NCBI GenBank assembly: GCA_910574935.1
Contig: CAJTCU010000006.1
Coordinates: 62,001-126,000 of the forward strand
Reading direction: 5' to 3'
From: Oscillospiraceae bacterium
Lineage (GTDB): Bacteria > Bacillota > Clostridia > Oscillospirales > Acutalibacteraceae
DNA: 64,000 bases
This document shows positions 25,907 through 34,717 of this stretch, piece after piece (position 1 is the first letter of the stretch; the number at the start of each line of letters is the position of its first letter). The notes below the pieces were generated by a model. That model was not told where the DNA came from. It made no database searches and saw only the letters and a program-made list of their open reading frames with translations. Both the position numbers and the translations under genes were made by a program.

Positions 25907-27556
25907 TTATTTCTTCATCCGGAACTTGCTGACCTCGCCCTTTAGCAAATTGGCCTGGCTGAACAGCTCTGTGCTAACGGCCGCGGACTCCTCGCTGCTG
26001 GCCGAGTTGGTCTGCACCACCGCGGAGATCTGGCCAATGCCCTCGGTGACCTGCATAATGGACTCAGCTTCGCCCCGCACAGCGTCGGCAATCACGCCGA
26101 TGTCTTCGTTGGAACGGGTCACCAGCTCCAGGGTCTTTTGCAGCTCGGCAGAGACCCCGCCCACGATCTGGCTGCCGCGCCCAGCGGCCTCCACGCAGTT
26201 GTCAATCAGTTCCTTGGTGGCCTTGGCCGCCTGGTCGGACTGGGCCGCCAGGTTGCGTACCTCGCCGGCTACCACAGCAAAGCCCTTTCCGGCCTCGCCA
26301 GCCCGCGCCGCCTCTACCGCCGCGTTCAAGGCCAGAATGTTTGTCTGGAAGGAAATATTTTCGATGGTAGCAATGATTTGCCCAATCTGCTGGGAAGTAC
26401 CGCTGATGTCCTCCATGGCAGCCACCATTTGTTTCATTTGCTCGCTGCTGGCAGCCACCTGCTGGCCGGTCATCGTGGCGCGGGCCTGGGCTTCCCCGGC
26501 GGTCTGCACGTTCTGCTTGGCGCTCTTGGAAAGGTCATCCAAGGTGGCATACAGCTCCTGTACCGAGCTGGCCTGTTCCGTAGCCCCCTGAGCCAGAGAC
26601 TGAGAGCTGCTGGCCAGCTGGTCGGCGTTGGCAGAAATGCGCTGCTCCGCCTGGGCAATGGCGCCTAAAGCCCCGGAAAGGGTGCTGGTAAAGCTGTCGA
26701 TAGAAGCCTGAATCGAGCGAAAATCTCCTATGTAGTCCGCGCTGGTACTCACATCAAAATCTCCCTGAGAGACCCGGTCCAGAATGCTGTTGATGTCTGT
26801 TACATAGCTCTCAATCAGTCCCATAGAATGCTCCAGGGTGCTGGCCAGCTGGCCCAGCTCATCCTTGGAGCTGTAGTTAAACTTTAGCTCCAGCTTACCC
26901 TCTTGCAGCACCTTGCTGCTCTCGGTAATGCTAAGGATGGGCTCCACCACCCGCTTGATCACATAGAGGATCAGGCCAATCAGGCAGAACAGCGCCAGCG
27001 CCAGACACACCCCTGAAGTGATGTGCATGGTTACGGCTGTATTCTCCATCTCGGCGGCGCTTTCTTGGCTAAGGGCGCTGCTGCGCTCGATCACTTGATC
27101 TAAAAGACCCACTAAGGTGCCCAAATTGCCATGAATGGTCTCTTGAAAATAGCTGGTGGCTGCCTGGGGGTCTGTCTTCAGCAAATCCAGTACGTAGGTG
27201 GCAGACTCATGCAGTTCCTTGTGCAGGGGCTCCAGCTGAGAACGCAGAGCCAGAATATCCTGGTCGTCGGTTCCCGCTTCGCCGTACAGCCACTGGCCCA
27301 AAACACAAGTAGAGGGGTCGATACTGCCGGTAAACTCTGTGCCGGCATACAGGGCGTTACTTAGGTTTGTTACCCACTTGTAGTGGGCAGTTTCCGCCTT
27401 TTCCGCCCGGTCCAGCAGGGCGTTGGCCTGAGATGCCATTGCCTGGGTGGCCTGTATCCTGAAAATATTAAAGGTGGTCATGAAACTGAACAGCAGTGTA
27501 GAGACCAGTACTGCCACCACCCGAATGGCAACGGTTCTCTTAATACTTTTTTGCAT
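25907..27556 (-). CDS. Methyl-accepting chemotaxis protein with extracytoplasmic CZB-like sensor
   Basis: A 549-aa transmembrane chemoreceptor. TM1 is ~10-33 and TM2 ~180-205, followed by HAMP (~205-260) and a signalling domain with the hairpin tip near [19 protein letters not shown]. The 150-aa outer domain carries H58-x-x-W61, C84-x-L-G-x-W89, H112 and H116, the 3-His/1-Cys pattern of the CZB zinc-binding domain. That domain is usually found in the cytoplasm at the C-terminus of receptors and diguanylate cyclases. Zinc or redox/HOCl sensing outside the cell is therefore possible. The start at 27556 (MQKSIKR) is preferred over one four codons earlier. No flagellar or other chemotaxis genes are in the window. 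Its own promoter is at 27620-27648. Confidence 0.9.
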   Translation of the reverse strand: MQKSIKRTVAIRVVAVLVSTLLFSFMTTFNIFRIQATQAMASQANALLDRAEKAETAHYKWVTNLSNALYAGTEFTGSIDPSTCVLGQWLYGEAGTDDQDILALRSQLEPLHKELHESATYVLDLLKTDPQAATSYFQETIHGNLGTLVGLLDQVIERSSALSQESAAEMENTAVTMHITSGVCLALALFCLIGLILYVIKRVVEPILSITESSKVLQEGKLELKFNYSSKDELGQLASTLEHSMGLIESYVTDINSILDRVSQGDFDVSTSADYIGDFRSIQASIDSFTSTLSGALGAIAQAEQRISANADQLASSSQSLAQGATEQASSVQELYATLDDLSKSAKQNVQTAGEAQARATMTGQQVAASSEQMKQMVAAMEDISGTSQQIGQIIATIENISFQTNILALNAAVEAARAGEAGKGFAVVAGEVRNLAAQSDQAAKATKELIDNCVEAAGRGSQIVGGVSAELQKTLELVTRSNEDIGVIADAVRGEAESIMQVTEGIGQISAVVQTNSASSEESAAVSTELFSQANLLKGEVSKFRMKK

Positions 27557-27619
27557 TGGAACACACATCCTTCCTCGTTATCCGCGGCAAAGCTAAAAAG
27601 CCGACGATTACTTATGCTA

Positions 27620-27648
27620 ATAATACACTACGCGGCGTGGTTTTGCAA
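27620..27648 (-). promoter_or_regulatory. Promoter of the chemoreceptor gene
   Basis: Minus-strand TTGCAA (27643-27648), 17-bp spacer, TATTAT (27620-27625), about 65 nt upstream of the start codon. Confidence 0.6.
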
Positions 27649-27748
27649 GCCCAAAATTTTGCACAAAAGAGGCGGCGCGCCCCGCATTGACTTTCCACCC
27701 GTTCTCTGGTACTATAATTCTAAAGCATATTCCCCAGGAGGCTTTTTT

Positions 27749-29098
27749 ATGGCTATGGACATGACCCGGGGGCCGGCGGTACGCTCTATGCTGCGTTTTG
27801 CCGTGCCCATGGTGTTGGGCAACCTTTTGCAGCAGTGCTATAACATCGCGGACACCCTAATTGTCGGCAAATTCTTGGGGCCCGATACCCTGGCGGCGGT
27901 GGGCTCCTCTTTTACGCTGATGACCTTTCTCACCTCCATTCTTCTGGGCCTTTGCATGGGCAGCGGGACTCTTTTTTCTATCCGTTTTGGCCAGCGGGAC
28001 CAGCGAGGACTGCAAGAGGCCGTATGCGCCTCTTTTCTGCTTATTTTAGCCCTCACGCTGGTCTTGAATCTGGCGGTGTTTCTGTGTCTAGACGGCATAA
28101 AGTGGTTTATGCGGGTGCCAGACCCGGTTTGGGGCCACATGCGGGCCTATCTCTGGGTAATTTTCTGCGGCATTTTCGCCACCTTTTTATATAATTACTT
28201 TGCCTCTTTGCTGCGTGCCCTGGGAAACTCGGTAACGCCCCTAGTGTTTTTAGGGGCCTCCGCCTTATTGAACATTGGCCTGGACCTCTGGTTTGTTCTT
28301 GGGCTGCGGTGGGGACCGGCCGGAGCGGCCTGGGCCACAGTGATTGCCCAATATGTGTCTGGGGTGGGCATTGCCATTTATTCTCTGCTGCGGCTGCCCT
28401 GCCTGAAAATGACCCGGGCCCAGCGCCGGGTCGGCTGGAACTGCGTGCGGCAAATCGCCAGCTTTTCAGTGCTCACCTGCCTACAGCAGTCGGTGATGAA
28501 CCTGGGCATTCTGCTGGTACAGGGCATTGTCAACAGCTTTGGTCCAGCGGTGATGGCGGCTTTTGCCGCGGCTGTGAAGATCGACGCCTTTGCCTACATG
28601 CCTGTGCAGGACTTTGGCAACGCCTTTTCCACCTATACTGCCCAAAACTACGGGGCCGGCCAGCGCCGACGTATTCAGGCCGGGTTTCGGGGGGCGGCGC
28701 TGGCCGCCCTGGTCTTTTGCCTGGGGGTCTCGGGGCTGGTTTGTCTGTTTGCCCCACAGCTGATGGGGCTCTTTGTGGACCCGGCGGAGACAGAGATTAT
28801 CGCCCAGGGCGTGCGGTACCTTCGCATTGAGGGAGCCTTCTACTGGGGCATTGGGTTCCTCTTTTTGCTGTACGGCCTCTACCGGGCCCTGGGCCGCCCA
28901 GGTATGTCTGTGGTGCTAACCGTAGTCTCCCTGGGCCTGCGGGTGGCCCTGGCCCACAGCCTCTCGGCCGTGACGGCCATTGGCGTAACCGGCATCTGGT
29001 GGTCTGTGCCCATTGGCTGGGTGCTGGCAGACCTGGCGGGCTTTGGGTATTACTTTATCCGGCGGAAGAAACTGCTGCCCGGCTTTTTCCAGGAATAG
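27749..29098 (+). CDS. MATE family efflux transporter
   Basis: A 449-aa MATE (NorM/DinF-like) exporter with about twelve hydrophobic helices in two halves. The N-terminal block RGPAVRSMLRFAVPMVLGNLLQQ, then YNIADTLIVGKFLGPDTLAAVG, is the classic MATE beginning; the second half starts near IASFSVLTCLQQSVMNLG. Such proteins export drugs or metabolites with Na+ or H+. CAGGAGGC lies 8 nt before the ATG. A TATAAT (27712-27717) lies 32 bp upstream, but the nearest TTGACT is 20 bp away, so the promoter is uncertain. The gene is divergent from the chemoreceptor. From 29099 to 29379 I see no gene, only a CCCCC/GGGGG hairpin with a T-rich tail near 29202-29245 that could end this transcript. Confidence 0.93.
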   Translation: MAMDMTRGPAVRSMLRFAVPMVLGNLLQQCYNIADTLIVGKFLGPDTLAAVGSSFTLMTFLTSILLGLCMGSGTLFSIRFGQRDQRGLQEAVCASFLLILALTLVLNLAVFLCLDGIKWFMRVPDPVWGHMRAYLWVIFCGIFATFLYNYFASLLRALGNSVTPLVFLGASALLNIGLDLWFVLGLRWGPAGAAWATVIAQYVSGVGIAIYSLLRLPCLKMTRAQRRVGWNCVRQIASFSVLTCLQQSVMNLGILLVQGIVNSFGPAVMAAFAAAVKIDAFAYMPVQDFGNAFSTYTAQNYGAGQRRRIQAGFRGAALAALVFCLGVSGLVCLFAPQLMGLFVDPAETEIIAQGVRYLRIEGAFYWGIGFLFLLYGLYRALGRPGMSVVLTVVSLGLRVALAHSLSAVTAIGVTGIWWSVPIGWVLADLAGFGYYFIRRKKLLPGFFQE

Positions 29099-29379
29099 CC
29101 GAAAACGGGCCCCTTGGCCGGCCTCTGCCTCTCAAAGCCGCCCAGCGTCTTTTTTACTCCGAAACGCCGTTTATTCTGACCAGAAGCCGTCCTTTTTGTG
29201 TCCCCCCTAAAAAAGGCGACCGTTTTTCCGGGGGCTTTTTCTTGTACTACAAAATCATGCAAAGTCTGGCAGACGCCTATTTTAATTGGAGTGAAACGCT
29301 GCTCAAAAAAAGGGTGCGTAAGATCCCCTTTTAAACCATCGGTAGAGCGGCCACGCCGATTCTCACGCACATTCACTAC

Positions 29380-29419
29380 AAAAAAGGCCGGCGTTTCCCT
29401 TTTGGGGAAGGACGCCGGT
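29380..29419 (-). terminator. Terminator of the RimJ/RimL-type GNAT gene
   Basis: Minus-strand ACCGGCG/CGCCGG stem enclosing an inner TTCCC/GGGAA stem, followed by six Ts. It begins 7 bp after the stop codon at 29426. Confidence 0.85.
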
Positions 29420-29425
29420 CTTTTC

Positions 29426-30025
29426 TTATTCGCTAAAGTCCTCTATGTAGTGCTGCGGGTGTTGGTTCCAGTACCCCCTGTATACCCGGCTGTCGTTGCC
29501 ATCCAGGTTCATCTGGTACATGCGGAACAGCACCCAGATATCTTTGGGCTGCCACTGCTCCATGTAGGAGTACTTATAGGTCATGCCCAGGCGGCGCATC
29601 ACCTGGCCGCTGCGGGGATTGTCGGTGTCGTGGGTCGCCGTTACATACTGCACGCCATCTGCCCGCAGCTGGTCCATCACCGCCCGGCAGGCCTCGGTGG
29701 CAATGCCCTGCCGCCAGAACTCCCGCCGCAGCCCATAGCCCATGTCGTGGCTTTCACCAGCGCTCACCTCCACATAGCCCACCGGCCGGTCGTCGGCTTT
29801 CATGCACACCGCATAGCCATAGCCCTTTGGCTGGCTATACAGCTGGGCGTAGCGCCGAACGTACAGCTCCTGGGCCTGCTCCATGGTCTCCACTGGATAC
29901 CAGGGCAGATAGGTGTTCACTTCCTTGTCGCTAAAAATGCTGAAAATTGCCTCCAGGTCATCCTCCGTAAACCTTCTTAGTATCAGCCGCTCCGTCTCCA
30001 AGCGGGGCGTATTTTTGGTATTCAT
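29426..30025 (-). CDS. GNAT N-acetyltransferase, RimJ/RimL type
   Basis: A 199-aa acetyltransferase of the Acetyltransf_3 (RimJ/RimL) group: TPRLETERLILRRFTEDDLEAIF at the N-terminus is the typical opening, and GYGLRREFWRQGIATEACRAVM contains the acetyl-CoA loop. Related proteins acetylate ribosomal protein N-termini or small molecules; the substrate here is unknown. The start at 30025 follows GGAGGAC. It lies 28 bp downstream of the truncated metallo-hydrolase gene, probably in one transcript. Confidence 0.88.
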   Translation of the reverse strand: MNTKNTPRLETERLILRRFTEDDLEAIFSIFSDKEVNTYLPWYPVETMEQAQELYVRRYAQLYSQPKGYGYAVCMKADDRPVGYVEVSAGESHDMGYGLRREFWRQGIATEACRAVMDQLRADGVQYVTATHDTDNPRSGQVMRRLGMTYKYSYMEQWQPKDIWVLFRMYQMNLDGNDSRVYRGYWNQHPQHYIEDFSE

Positions 30026-30053
30026 AAGTCCTCCATTCACGGCCCTATGCCGC

Positions 30054-30782
30054 CTATACCATCCTCCACAGCATACGGCCCCCGGCAAACCACACTGTTA
30101 GCCTTCCCTGGTCCTTTAACCAGAACAAAAACAAGCGCACCGTGCTGCCCACCAGGGCGTACCGCTGAACGTTCAGCTCTATGCTAAGCAGCCCACATAG
30201 CTTTGACAAAACTTCCTCAAAGCTGCCGGGCTCTTTACAAAGACCCGCGATGGTCTCCCCCAATTCCGTGGTTTTGTCCATGTTGTACTGGGCCGGCTCC
30301 CGAATATTCTCTGTTACCGGAGCGTGGGATGGTACAAACAGGGACGCTTTCATGGCTTTCACCTGTTCCAAGGTATCCAGGTAAGCAGCCACATCATAAA
30401 TAAAGTTGACCTTGCACTTTTCCCGCGTCTCCCGGGTGGAAAGGCAGTCGGCCAAATACATCACATGGTCCCGGGTGGTAAAGCTCACCATATGAAAAAA
30501 TATCCGGGCAGGGACACAGCCCGCAGGCCCCCCGGGCAGCCGCTCTGGGTCCAGGGGGCGGGCGCGGCTCTCCTGGGCCATAAGAAATTTGTGCCGCAGC
30601 TCCTTCATAGGGAAGCCGCCGTACAAAAAAGCCGGCTCCAGCACCGGGTGGCAGGTAAAAGCGCACTCAATGCCCGGCGCAAAGCTCTGGCACCCCCGGG
30701 ACTCCTCCAGCCGCACAAGCCCCACCCTGGCGGGGCTCTCCAAATAAAAACCATCCGCACCGGCCTGGCGCAGCTCATCCAT
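30054..30782 (-). pseudogene. Metallo-beta-lactamase-fold hydrolase lacking its N-terminal metal-binding half
   Basis: A 242-aa reading frame whose middle matches the C-terminal half of MBL-fold hydrolases: VMYLADCLSTRETREKCKVNFIYDVAAYLDTLEQV, then SLFVPSHAPV, where His follows Pro-Ser. The HxHxDH motif that should come ~100 residues earlier is missing. The frame begins at a point equivalent to just after that motif (ELRQAGADGFYL), and an in-frame stop lies 24 nt upstream of the ATG. A purine-rich tract precedes the start, so the truncated product might be made. I favour a 5'-truncated remnant; a non-catalytic derivative is the alternative. From 30783 to 31036 no gene is seen, only a GGCAG/CTGCC hairpin (about 30914-30940). 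Confidence 0.55.
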
Positions 30783-31036
30783 ATGCCGCCGCCCCCTTTT
30801 TATTTAGAGCTCTTGTGGAATAAAACACATTCGACGCCCCTGGGGATTTGCCTCCGGAACTCTCCCGCCATTTTTACAAAACCCCTTTTGCGCAGAAGTC
30901 TGTTGGAATAAGCCGAAAGGCAGCACCCTATGGCACTGCCTTCAACATACCACGTACCCTTTCATTTGTCAAGAGCCGGCAGGAATTATACGCAACTAAA
31001 TTTTTATTCGTATATATAGTAATGTTTCTTATTATA

Positions 31037-31600
31037 TTATACGAATACTGGCTGTAGCTGCCGGCCCGCCAGGGCAGCGGCCACAGTCTCTTTTAGCAGG
31101 GAAAAGTCCGCCACCAGAGAAAAGGGTTTTTTCACTGGGTCATCCTGACGCAAGGGCACAAAGTACACGTTTTTGGTATTCATCAGCCGGGCGGCGTTCT
31201 GCCCCGATGCCGCCAGGGCGTCGTTGCTGGCCAGGCAAATAACCACCGGCAGCCCCACCCGCAGGGAGGACTTTACCGCCATGGTCACCGGCGTGTCGGT
31301 AATCCCCAGCGCCAGCTTTGACAAGGTGTTCCCTGTGCATGGGCACACCACCATAGCGTCTACCAGTCCCTTAGGGCCCAGGGGCTCCACCTCCACAATG
31401 GTGTGCAGCACCTTTCGGCCTGTGGTTTTCTCCCCTTGGCGAATAAAGTCCGCGGCTTTGCCAAACCGGGTATCTGTGGTATAGACGTTTTCCGACATAA
31501 TGGGCAGCAGGGCATAGTCCCCGCTTAGCTCTGCCATTTGCTCCATGGCTCTGTCCAGGGTGCAGAAAGAACCGCACATGGCAAACCCCAGCGTTTGCAT
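31037..31600 (-). CDS. dpaB: Dipicolinate synthase subunit B
   Basis: A 187-aa flavoprotein-like subunit (SpoVFB) of dipicolinate synthase. LGFAMCGSFCTLDRAMEQM at the start and VDAMVVCPCTGNTLSKLALGITDTPVTMAVK in the middle are family hallmarks. With DpaA it makes dipicolinic acid, the calcium-chelating compound of the spore core, in the mother cell. AAAGGAG precedes the ATG, and the gene follows dpaA by 27 bp. A perfect 10-bp AT-rich inverted repeat (31005-31014/31038-31047) overlaps the stop codon and may be a 3' processing or termination structure. Confidence 0.95.
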   Translation of the reverse strand: MQTLGFAMCGSFCTLDRAMEQMAELSGDYALLPIMSENVYTTDTRFGKAADFIRQGEKTTGRKVLHTIVEVEPLGPKGLVDAMVVCPCTGNTLSKLALGITDTPVTMAVKSSLRVGLPVVICLASNDALAASGQNAARLMNTKNVYFVPLRQDDPVKKPFSLVADFSLLKETVAAALAGRQLQPVFV

Positions 31601-31627
31601 AGTATACCATCTCCTTTCGTAAATGCT

Positions 31628-32479
31628 CTACTCCTCCCGCAGCATATGATAGACCGCTTCCTGAATCAGCTCTCCCGAGGCCTTGGGCGACATCCGTCCC
31701 GGCAGAGACGGGGCTAACAGCACCCGCACCCCGGCGGCTTCGGCGGCCTCCAGATCAATGCCGCCGGGAGCCGAGGCCAGTTCAACGGCCAATACGTCCT
31801 GGCTCTGGCAGGCCAGGGCCTCTTCGCCAATGACCCGGGCGGGCACAGTATTGAAAATCAGATCAAAGGGCCGGGCAATCTCCCCATACCGAAGGGCCTG
31901 GTATCCCGCGGCCCGGATACAGGTAAGGTCGCTGTCCTTTCGGGCGCCGCAAAACACCTGGGCCCCCATGCCCCGCAGCATGCCGCACAGGGCCTTTCCA
32001 ATGCGCCCATAGCCTGTTACCAGGCACCGGGCGCCGCCCAGGGTGCCCGGGTGCTCCTGTACCGCCAGAGCCACCGCGCCCTCGGCGGTCAGATAGGCGT
32101 TGCCGGCTACCAGCTCCTCCCGGGCGTAATAATCACCGTAGCGCACCTGCTGCCATAAGGGCGACGAGGCCACCAGCTTCGCCATCATGCCCCCAAAGAC
32201 CCGTCTGCCCCCGAACATCCGGGCAAAGCTGTCATCCAGCCGGATCTCCATGTTGGAAAGGGGCGTATTCAGGTAAAGCCCGTCCCGGGTGGCAGGCAGA
32301 GGCAGCAGAACGGCTTCGCATTTTTCCGCCAGCAGAGAAAGCCCCACCTGGGGAAACCCCTCCCGGCCAGGGGCATTTTCCAGGCAGCTAAGGTAGACCC
32401 GGCAGCCATCGTTAGCTAGGGCCCTAGCCAAGTAGATCTGCCGCAGGTCCCCGCCTGCTATGCCAAAGGCACTGATCAT
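31628..32479 (-). CDS. dpaA: Dipicolinate synthase subunit A
   Basis: A 283-aa NAD(P)-binding subunit (SpoVFA) of dipicolinate synthase. It opens with FGIAGGDLRQIYLARALANDG, and has a second Rossmann motif, CLVTGYGRIGKALCGMLRGMG. It is the first gene of the dpaA-dpaB operon and marks the organism as a potential spore former. AAAGGATG lies before the start. Expression would be expected from a mother-cell sigma factor; I could not place a convincing sigma-K promoter in the AT-rich upstream region, which also holds a member of the ~50-bp repeat family. Confidence 0.95.
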   Translation of the reverse strand: MISAFGIAGGDLRQIYLARALANDGCRVYLSCLENAPGREGFPQVGLSLLAEKCEAVLLPLPATRDGLYLNTPLSNMEIRLDDSFARMFGGRRVFGGMMAKLVASSPLWQQVRYGDYYAREELVAGNAYLTAEGAVALAVQEHPGTLGGARCLVTGYGRIGKALCGMLRGMGAQVFCGARKDSDLTCIRAAGYQALRYGEIARPFDLIFNTVPARVIGEEALACQSQDVLAVELASAPGGIDLEAAEAAGVRVLLAPSLPGRMSPKASGELIQEAVYHMLREE

Positions 32480-32577
32480 ATCAGACCCATCCTTTCGGTT
32501 GATGAAGGTATTTATAGGAAACGCACTTAATAAAAAACCGGTATTTACCGTTTTTTTAAGCGGGGTAGCGAAGCTGC

Positions 32578-32632
32578 CCGGTTCAAAACAAGTGGAATAC
32601 CTTATTTTGAACCGCGTTAACTATACCATAGG
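32578..32632. repeat. ~50-bp intergenic repeat, copy upstream of dpaA
   Basis: On the minus strand it reads GGTATAGTTAACGCGGTTC, then AAAATAAGGTATTCC, then a TTTTGAACCG end. TTCAAAA and TTTTGAA pair as an inverted repeat. It matches the copies at 13083-13235 and 58355-58401. The rest of 32480-32769 shows no gene. Confidence 0.65.
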
Positions 32633-32770
32633 GCTTGCCCCGCCCCTGGGGGATATTCCATAGTATGGCAGAGGCGGGGTTTTGGTGAAATATAGTAAGC
32701 CCCCTTGAAAATCGGCTTTGCCGCCCAAGTTCAAAAGATTCGCTCTCCTTCTTTTGAATCCTGCTAACAA

Positions 32771-32800
32771 AACAAAGAGAGCCGCAAAGCGGCCCTCTCT
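32771..32800 (-). terminator. Terminator of the pcrA-ABC exporter operon
   Basis: Minus-strand AGAGA-(2-nt bulge)-GCCGC/GCGGC-TCTCT hairpin followed by TTTGTTTTG. It is the first strong terminator after the last ABC gene (stop 32969). Confidence 0.8.
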
Positions 32801-32958
32801 CAAAATACCATGCGATTGTATCCGGCAGCTGGTGGGGGTATATGCACAGCCCGTCGGCACGGGTCTCCAAAACCTCCAGGGCCCAGGGTTCCATACCGGC
32901 CGCTCTTCCAATCAGCCTAGAACGCGTCCCGAATCAGGGGCCCATTTCTCTTCTCCAT
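32801..32958 (-). pseudogene. Degraded small reading frame after the ABC exporter
   Basis: An ATG at 32958 with AAGGAG 5 nt upstream, 10 bp after the ABC gene stop, begins MEKRNGPLIRDAF and then meets TAG. In the next frame a protein-like stretch continues (LIGRAAGMEPWALEVLE, then TRADGLCIYPHQLPD). One frameshift would join the two into a ~50-aa polypeptide ending at the terminator. I do not recognise it. Confidence 0.3.
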
Positions 32959-32968
32959 GGCCTTCTCC

Positions 32969-34717
32969 TTATGTGACGCTGAACTGACTATTATACAGCT
33001 GGGCGTAGAAGCCTCCCTTTTCCAGCAGCTCCTGGTGGTTACCCTGCTCGATGATATGTCCATCCTTCATCACCAAAATGGTGTCCGCGTCTCGGATGGT
33101 GGAAAGCCGGTGGGCCACCACAAAGCTGGTGCGGCCCTTCATCATTTTGGCAAAGGCCCGCTGAATGCGGATCTCCGTGCGGGTGTCAATAGAGGAGGTC
33201 GCTTCATCCAGAATCAGCATGGGCGGCAGGCTTAGCATGACCCGGGCAATGCACAGCAGCTGCTTCTGTCCCTGGCTTAGGCCCCCCAGGTCCTCCCCGA
33301 TGACCGTGTCGTAGCCCTTTGGCAGCCGCTGGATAAAGCTGTGGGCGTGGGCGCTCTTGGCGGCGGCCACCACCTCTTCGGGGCTGGCCTCCGGCCGGCT
33401 GTAGGCAATGTTCTCCCGCACTGTGCCCTGCTTCAGCCAGGTGTCTTGCAGCACCATACCGAAATTGCGGCGCAGGCTGTGGCGGGTGATCTGCCGGACG
33501 TCTGTGCCGTCTACCAAAATAGCTCCGCTGTTCACATCGTAAAAGCGCATCAGAAGGTTGATCACCGTGGTCTTGCCGCAGCCAGTGGGGCCCACCAGGG
33601 CCACCCGGCTGCCCGGGGCCACCTGTAGGTTAAAATCCTCGATGAGCCGCTGGCCGGGCCGGTAGGCAAAGTCTACCTGGTCCACCGCCACCCGGCCCTG
33701 AGCCGTGCCTAGAACCAGGGCGTCGGGGGCGTCGGGGGCCTGGGGCTCCTCCTCTATGAGCTCGAACACCCGGGCAGCGCAGGCCAGGGCGTTTTGCAGC
33801 TCGGTGACCACCCCGGAGATCTCGTTGAAGGGCTTGGTGTACTGATTGGCATAGCTTAAAAAGCAGGAGAGCTGTCCCACGGTGAGCCCCCCGCCCACCA
33901 CAGACAGGGCCCCCACAATGCCCACCCCGGTATACACCAGGGAATTGACAAAACGGGTGGAGGGGTTTGTGATGGAGGAAAAGAAGATGGCCTTTAGGGA
34001 GCAGCGGCGCAGGCGCTCGTTGATCTCGCCAAAGCGTTCCATGGCATTTTTCTCTTGGCCAAAGGCCCGCACCACCTTTTGGCTGCCCACCATCTCCTCT
34101 ACAAAGCCGGTCTGCTCCCCCCGCACCTGAGACTGCTGGCGGAACATATTGTAGGTACTTTTGGCAATAAAGGCCGCTACCACCAGAGAGACCGGGGTAA
34201 TGAGCACTACCACCAGGGTGATGGTCACGTTCACCGAAAGCATGAAGCCCAGGGTGCCCAAAATGGTAATGACACCGGTAAACAGCTGGGTAAAGCCCAT
34301 CAAAAGGCCATCGGCAAACTGGTCCACGTCCGCGATCACCCGGCTGACCACCTCCCCAGCGGGGTGGGCGTCAATATATTTCAGGGGCAGGCGCTGAAGC
34401 CTTTGAAACGCCTCGTTACGGATGTCTCGAACCACCCGGTAGGTGACCCGGTTATTGATTACGCTCATCACCCACTGAGCCAGGGCCGCCGCGGCAATGA
34501 CCACGCCGATTTGGACCAGAATGGAGAAAACCGCCCCAAAGTCCACCTGGCCCGGGCCCACAATCTGGTCCACCGCATGGCCGGTGAGGATGGGAATATA
34601 TAGGGAAGCGGCCACCGAAACCGCCGCCAGTAAAACAGACAACCCCACCAGCAGCCAGTAGCGCCGGATATATTGCAGCACTTTTTTTAACGTGCCCTTT
34701 TTGGCCCTCTGCCTCAT
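32969..34717 (-). CDS. ABC exporter subunit, TMD-NBD, canonical ATPase site
   Basis: A 582-aa half-transporter: six TM helices in residues ~20-310 (RRYWLLVGLSVLLAAVSVAASLYIP and so on) and a C-terminal nucleotide-binding domain. Walker A is GPTGCGKTT, the signature is the variant LSQGQKQ, Walker B plus catalytic Glu is LILDEATSSID, and the H-loop is VVAHRLSTIRD. The start overlaps the stop of the preceding ABC gene by 4 nt. Canonical Walker B/H-loop here, degenerate ones in the partner, and the non-canonical signature here are the pattern of asymmetric heterodimeric exporters (BmrCD, TM287/288). Substrate may be drugs, lipids or peptides. Confidence 0.93.
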   Translation of the reverse strand: MRQRAKKGTLKKVLQYIRRYWLLVGLSVLLAAVSVAASLYIPILTGHAVDQIVGPGQVDFGAVFSILVQIGVVIAAAALAQWVMSVINNRVTYRVVRDIRNEAFQRLQRLPLKYIDAHPAGEVVSRVIADVDQFADGLLMGFTQLFTGVITILGTLGFMLSVNVTITLVVVLITPVSLVVAAFIAKSTYNMFRQQSQVRGEQTGFVEEMVGSQKVVRAFGQEKNAMERFGEINERLRRCSLKAIFFSSITNPSTRFVNSLVYTGVGIVGALSVVGGGLTVGQLSCFLSYANQYTKPFNEISGVVTELQNALACAARVFELIEEEPQAPDAPDALVLGTAQGRVAVDQVDFAYRPGQRLIEDFNLQVAPGSRVALVGPTGCGKTTVINLLMRFYDVNSGAILVDGTDVRQITRHSLRRNFGMVLQDTWLKQGTVRENIAYSRPEASPEEVVAAAKSAHAHSFIQRLPKGYDTVIGEDLGGLSQGQKQLLCIARVMLSLPPMLILDEATSSIDTRTEIRIQRAFAKMMKGRTSFVVAHRLSTIRDADTILVMKDGHIIEQGNHQELLEKGGFYAQLYNSQFSVT

